NCBI GenBank assembly: GCA_965178525.1
Contig: CBCXVS010000312.1
Location: 1-8,424, forward strand
From: CBCXVS01 sp965178525
GTDB lineage: Bacteria > Tectomicrobia > Entotheonellia > Entotheonellales > Entotheonellaceae
DNA length: 8,424 nt
Direction of reading: 5' to 3'
Under the pieces are notes generated by a model. It was not told where the DNA came from and searched no databases. It saw nothing but the letters and a program-made list of their open reading frames with translations. Positions within the stretch are counted from its first letter, which is position 1; the number at the start of each line of letters is the position of its first letter. The translations under genes and the position numbers were made by a program. This document shows positions 5,263-8,424 of this stretch, one piece after another.

Positions 5263-7087
5263 GTGTGCGGTATTATTGGCTACATTGGCGAAAGTACGGC
5301 AGTTCCCATCTTAATCCGCGGCTTGCAACGCCTGGAGTATCGCGGCTACGACTCCGCCGGTATCGCGGTAGTCGAGAACGGGGCCTTGTATCGGGTGCGG
5401 GGCAAGGGCAAAGTGGCGAGTCTCGCCATGCAGCTCGAAGACAGCAATTTTACCAGCACCGTCGGCATGGGCCATACGCGCTGGGCGAGCACGGCGAGCC
5501 CTCGGAAACCAACGCCCATCCTCACGTCAGCCGCAGCGGGTCGATCATGATCGTGCACAACGGTATCATCGAGAATTATTATGCGTTGCGCGAGCAACTC
5601 CGGCCTGCCGGATACACCTTCACCTCGGAGACGGACACCGAGATCGTCGCCCATCTCATTGAGCATGAGTATCGTGGCGACCTCGTACCAGCCGTGAAAA
5701 ACGCCTTGTGCAAAGTGCAGGGGACGTATGGCCTCGTGGTCATGCACGCCGAGCATCCGAATGAACTGGTGGCGGCCCGGCGGGGCTCGCCTATGGTGAT
5801 TGGCATCGGCGAGCGCGAAACCTTAGTGGCCAGCGATGTTGCGGCTTTCTTGCGGCTCACGGACAAGGTCGTCTACTTGGAAGACAACGACGTCGTGCAG
5901 GTCACCCGCTAGGGGTTTGCCATCGACACCTTGACCGATGAGCCGGTCGAGCGCAACACTCAGCAGATCGAATGGGACGCCGATGCGGTCGAGCTCAACG
6001 ATTATCCGCATTTCATGCTCAAAGAGATCTTCGAACAGCCTGAAACGACGATGAATGCCTTGCGTGGGCGGCTAATACACAGTGATGGCATCGCCCATTT
6101 GGGTGGCCTCGATACGGTGCTCGATCGTCTCAAAGCGGCGAACCATCTGGTGATCATTTCGTGTGGCACGAGCTACTACGCCGGCTTGTATGGCCGCTAT
6201 GTGTTCGAGAAACTCACGGACCTCGTCGTGGATGTAGAGGTCGCCAGCGAACTGCGCTATCGCAATACCAACATCCGGCCGGGCACGGTCGTGCTGGCCA
6301 TCAGCCAATCCGGAGAAACGGCTGACACCATTGCCGCTATGCGCGAGGCGGAACGCCGGGGCGCGCTGCTTCTCGGCCTGGTCAATGTGGTGGGATCGAC
6401 CATCAGCCGCATTACCGAAGCCGGGGTCTACAACCACGCGGGTCCGGAGATTGGGGTCGCGTCGACCAAGATCTTCACCAGCCAATGCTGCATTCTGGCC
6501 ATGATTGCCCTGCTCCTGGGGCGCTTCAAGCACCTGTCCGTGACCGATGGGATGGAGATTGTGGCCGGCCTCGAACAACTCCCCGAGCAGATCGAGGCGG
6601 TGTTGCACCAAGCGGAGCGGATTCGGGAGATCGCGGCGGCGTATGCCCATTATGATAATTTTCTGTTCATTGGGCGGAAATACAATTTTCCGATCGCACT
6701 CGAAGGGGCGTTGAAACTCAAGGAAATCTCTACGTCCACGCCGAAGGCTGCGCCGCCGGGGAGATGAAACATGGCTTCATTGCCATGATCGATGAGAATT
6801 TTCCGAGCGTCTGTCTCGTCACCAAAGATACGACGTACGAAAAAATGCTGTCCAATATGCAAGAAATTAAAAGCCGTAAAGGATTGCTTCTGGCTGTGGT
6901 CACGGAGGGCGATACGGAAGTCGCCGACCTGGCCGATGATGTGATTTTCACCCCGCGGAACCTCGACTTCTTACAACCCATTCCGGCGTCTGTGGTGTTG
7001 CAGCTCTTTGCCTACTACAGTGCCGTCGCTCGTGGCCGTGAGATTGATCAGCCCCGCAATTTGGCCAAATCCGTCACCGTCGAATAA
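5263..7087 (+). pseudogene. glmS: Glutamine-fructose-6-phosphate aminotransferase (isomerizing), disrupted by two frameshifts and one stop
   Basis: GlmS makes glucosamine-6-phosphate from fructose-6-phosphate and glutamine, the first step toward UDP-GlcNAc for the cell wall. The start is GTG at 5263 because the next codon encodes the catalytic Cys2 (VCGIIGYIG, preceded by GGGGGTG). The glutaminase domain shows RLEYRGYDSAGIA, GHTRWA, HGEPSETNAHPH and HNGIIENYYALREQL. The two SIS domains show SCGTSYYAGLYGRYVFEKL, ISQSGETADT, GVASTKIFTSQ, IALEGALKLKEIS, GEMKHG and the typical C-terminus DQPRNLAKSVTVE. Three lesions are present. A one-base loss between 5488 and 5489 turns GCG-ACG-CAC into GCG-AG-CAC. 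An in-frame TAG lies at 5910-5912, after VVQVTR in the interdomain linker. A one-base loss near 6727-6731 falls after KEIS. Repaired length is 608 residues, almost exactly normal. Conservation on both sides of each lesion is excellent, so decay is very recent or these are sequencing errors. Confidence 0.93.
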
Positions 7088-7121
7088 CGCCCCGCATCTC
7101 TCCAACTGCCGTTTCCCGCGA

Positions 7122-7146
7122 CGCCTGTTCCGCCGGCGGACAGGCG
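7122..7146 (+). terminator. Stem-loop downstream of glmS, weak terminator candidate
   Basis: Beginning 34 bases after the glmS stop, CGCCTGT, a bulged T and CCGCC pair with GGCGG and ACAGGCG, giving a 12-base-pair GC-rich hairpin. No T-tract follows (the next bases are CATGGGG), so it is not a classical intrinsic terminator. It may act as an RNA-stabilising or pause hairpin. Confidence 0.4.
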
Positions 7147-7315
7147 CATGGGGCTGTGCAAACGGCGTCCGGTGTGATACAACTGCATGCCAAGAACCAT
7201 AGAGATAAGTGCCCGAACAGAATTACATTTATATCTCTCCTCTGGAAAAACGATGTAGCTAATTTTGTCCAGGTACTTAACACCCGTTCACGCAGGCAAC
7301 TAGGGGGACTCGACT
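7147..7315. other. Intergenic leader of the LLM oxidoreductase gene
   Basis: This stretch separates the glmS hairpin from the next ATG. It is more AT-rich than its neighbours around 7200-7270. A weak inverted repeat, AGAGATA (7201-7207) with TATCTCT (7232-7238), is present. I see no convincing paired -35/-10. The ribosome-binding site of the next gene, AGGGGGA, lies at its right end. Confidence 0.4.
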
Positions 7316-8194
7316 ATGCAACTTGGCGTCATCTTTCCACAAACCGAAATCGGGGCGGATCCCGTTGGCGTACGCGATTTCGTCCAGGCCGCGGAAGATT
7401 TGGGCTACGCCCATCTGATCGTCTTCGATCACGTGCTGGGGGCGGATGTGTCGCACTATCCCGGCTGGCAGGGAGCGTATACGTCTCACGACATGTTCCA
7501 TGAACCGTTTGTGCTCTATGGCTATCTGGCGGCCTTGACGCAACGCTTGGAATTGGTCACCGCGGTGATCATCCTAGGACAGCGCAACACCGCCTTGGTC
7601 GCGAAACAAGCGGCGGAGGTGGATGTCCTCAGCGGCGGCCGTCTGCGCCTGGGCATCGGCACGGGTTGGAATGCCGTGGAGTATGAAGCGCTCAACGAAA
7701 ATTTTCATAATCGCGGCAAGCGTAGCGAAGAGCAAATCGAGGTGATGCGGGCCTTGTGGACACAGGACGTAGTGAATTTCGAGGGCCGCTGGCATACCAT
7801 CCGTCATGCCGGGATCAATCCGCTCCCGGTGCAGCGGCCGATACCGCTCTGGCTCGGCGGCCGGGTTGAAGCCGTGGTCGAGCGCGTGGGCCGCCTGGCC
7901 GACGGTTGGTTTCCGCAGTTTGCACCGGATGATGCCGGACGTAAGACGCTGGAACGGATGCGCGGCTACGCCCGTGCCGCGGGCCGTGATCCGGCCGGCA
8001 TCGGCATTGAGGGGCGCGTCAGCCTGCAAGGCACGACCCCGGAGATCCGGGCAAAGGATGCGGAAGCTTGGCGCGACCTCGGCGCCACGCATTTCTCATT
8101 GAATACGATGAAGGCTGGCTTGCGCACGCCGGCGGAGCATATCACGGCGATTGAGGCGTTTAAGGCGTCGATGGCGGCGACCGTCGCCAGCTAA
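7316..8194 (+). CDS. LLM-class F420-dependent oxidoreductase (luciferase-like)
   Basis: This intact 292-residue protein has the TIM-barrel character of the bacterial luciferase-like family. Visible motifs are MQLGVIFPQTEIG at the N-terminus, FVQAAEDLGYAHLIVFDHV (22-40), the RLELVTAVIILGQRNTALVAK strand-helix (77-97), DVLSGGRLRLGIGTGWNAVEYEALN (103-127) and PIPLWLGG (175-182), typical of the cofactor-phosphate region. These fit the F420-dependent TIGR03619-type branch better than FMN monooxygenases. The enzyme probably oxidises or reduces a small molecule with F420 or flavin, in the cytoplasm; the substrate is unknown. The ATG at 7316 follows AGGGGGA at seven bases. It is downstream of glmS on the same strand, but the 228-base gap and hairpin suggest a separate transcript. 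The C-terminus is slightly alanine-rich and complete. Confidence 0.9.
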   Translation: MQLGVIFPQTEIGADPVGVRDFVQAAEDLGYAHLIVFDHVLGADVSHYPGWQGAYTSHDMFHEPFVLYGYLAALTQRLELVTAVIILGQRNTALVAKQAAEVDVLSGGRLRLGIGTGWNAVEYEALNENFHNRGKRSEEQIEVMRALWTQDVVNFEGRWHTIRHAGINPLPVQRPIPLWLGGRVEAVVERVGRLADGWFPQFAPDDAGRKTLERMRGYARAAGRDPAGIGIEGRVSLQGTTPEIRAKDAEAWRDLGATHFSLNTMKAGLRTPAEHITAIEAFKASMAATVAS

Positions 8195-8424
8195 GTGCTG
8201 CGCACCGCAAAGAAGGGGTGGAATCCTAACGGTGAGGGACAGGCGGTTACCGATTTCGACCCCTTTCTGGCGGAAGGTCGAATCCGATATCCCGGAAAAG
8301 AACGCTAGGCCACGCGCTTTGAACATTTTCCAAAATATTTCTGCCTCTATCTAGACCGAAGTTCCCCTGGCAGAATAGGCGGAGGGTTAAGTAGATCAAC
8401 AGGTTGGCCCAATTCAAAAGTCCA
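8195..8424. other. Non-coding tail with imperfect stem-loop
   Basis: I see no convincing gene in these 230 bases. An imperfect inverted repeat pairs GATTTCGACC (8252-8261) with GGTCGAATC (8276-8284) around a 14-base loop. A second weak pairing, AAGGGGT (8213-8219) with ACCCCTT (8259-8265), competes with it. No T-tract follows either, so a terminator role for the LLM gene is unproven. The style is reminiscent of dispersed intergenic repeats. Confidence 0.4.

Noticed and set aside
5263..5912. Separate glutaminase-only protein made by the TAG-terminated glmS front half
   Set aside because: The front half already contains a frameshift at 5488, and the frame continues without change after the TAG into the rest of GlmS, so the TAG is a lesion in one gene and not a natural gene end.
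7122..7146. Strong intrinsic terminator after glmS
   Set aside because: The stem is strong, but no T-tract follows, so I kept it only as a weak candidate.

Overview
The window is a bacterial chromosomal or metagenomic contig segment, moderately GC-rich by eye. It carries a type I-E CRISPR array, a minus-strand catabolic or redox gene cluster, and a plus-strand block with a glmS-type gene and an F420-type oxidoreductase gene. The mixture (DUF2867 protein, SMP-30/gluconolactonase family, xanthine dehydrogenase-family molybdenum subunit, LLM-class oxidoreductase) resembles accessory gene content of large-genome, metabolically versatile uncultured soil or sponge-associated bacteria such as Tectomicrobia or Entotheonella-like lineages. 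That placement is an impression from gene content, not a demonstrated assignment. No rRNA, tRNA or cas gene is visible.

Region 1-586: 74 bases of unassigned flank run directly into the 3' 11 bases of a CRISPR repeat. Then come seven 29-base repeats separated by exact 32-base spacers. The rightmost repeat has two substitutions and is the expected trailer end. The leader-side end is cut inside a repeat, so the array has been separated from its leader within this sequence. Just beyond the trailer is a short minus-strand remnant with a good ribosome-binding site and an antitoxin-like N-terminus.

Region 700-4710 (all minus strand, read right to left): a 751-residue molybdopterin-binding subunit of the xanthine dehydrogenase family, without its usual FeS and FAD partner genes; an SMP-30/gluconolactonase-family hydrolase; a possible 31-codon coupled ORF three bases after it; and a DUF2867 gene split by a single-base frameshift near a perfect 30-base palindrome. 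A perfect -10 hexamer on the minus strand lies about 80 bases upstream of the molybdoenzyme gene. The set could be one operon, with the oxidoreductase making a product that the lactonase-like enzyme hydrolyses; this pairing is inference.

Region 4711-5262 is a divergent intergenic region with candidate promoters for both directions, two short inverted repeats and an 85-codon ORF with a perfect Shine-Dalgarno sequence but no recognisable family.

Region 5263-8194 (plus strand): a full-length glmS (glutamine-fructose-6-phosphate aminotransferase) broken by two one-base deletions and one in-frame TAG, then a stem-loop, then an intact LLM-class F420-dependent oxidoreductase gene. The last 230 bases have no convincing gene.

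The most notable points are the decapitated CRISPR array, the glmS gene that is conserved in sequence but broken in three places, and the lone molybdenum subunit beside a lactonase-like gene. All three frameshifts in the window are single-base events, so sequencing or assembly error must be excluded before they are read as gene decay. I did not find convincing evidence for an undescribed biological system.
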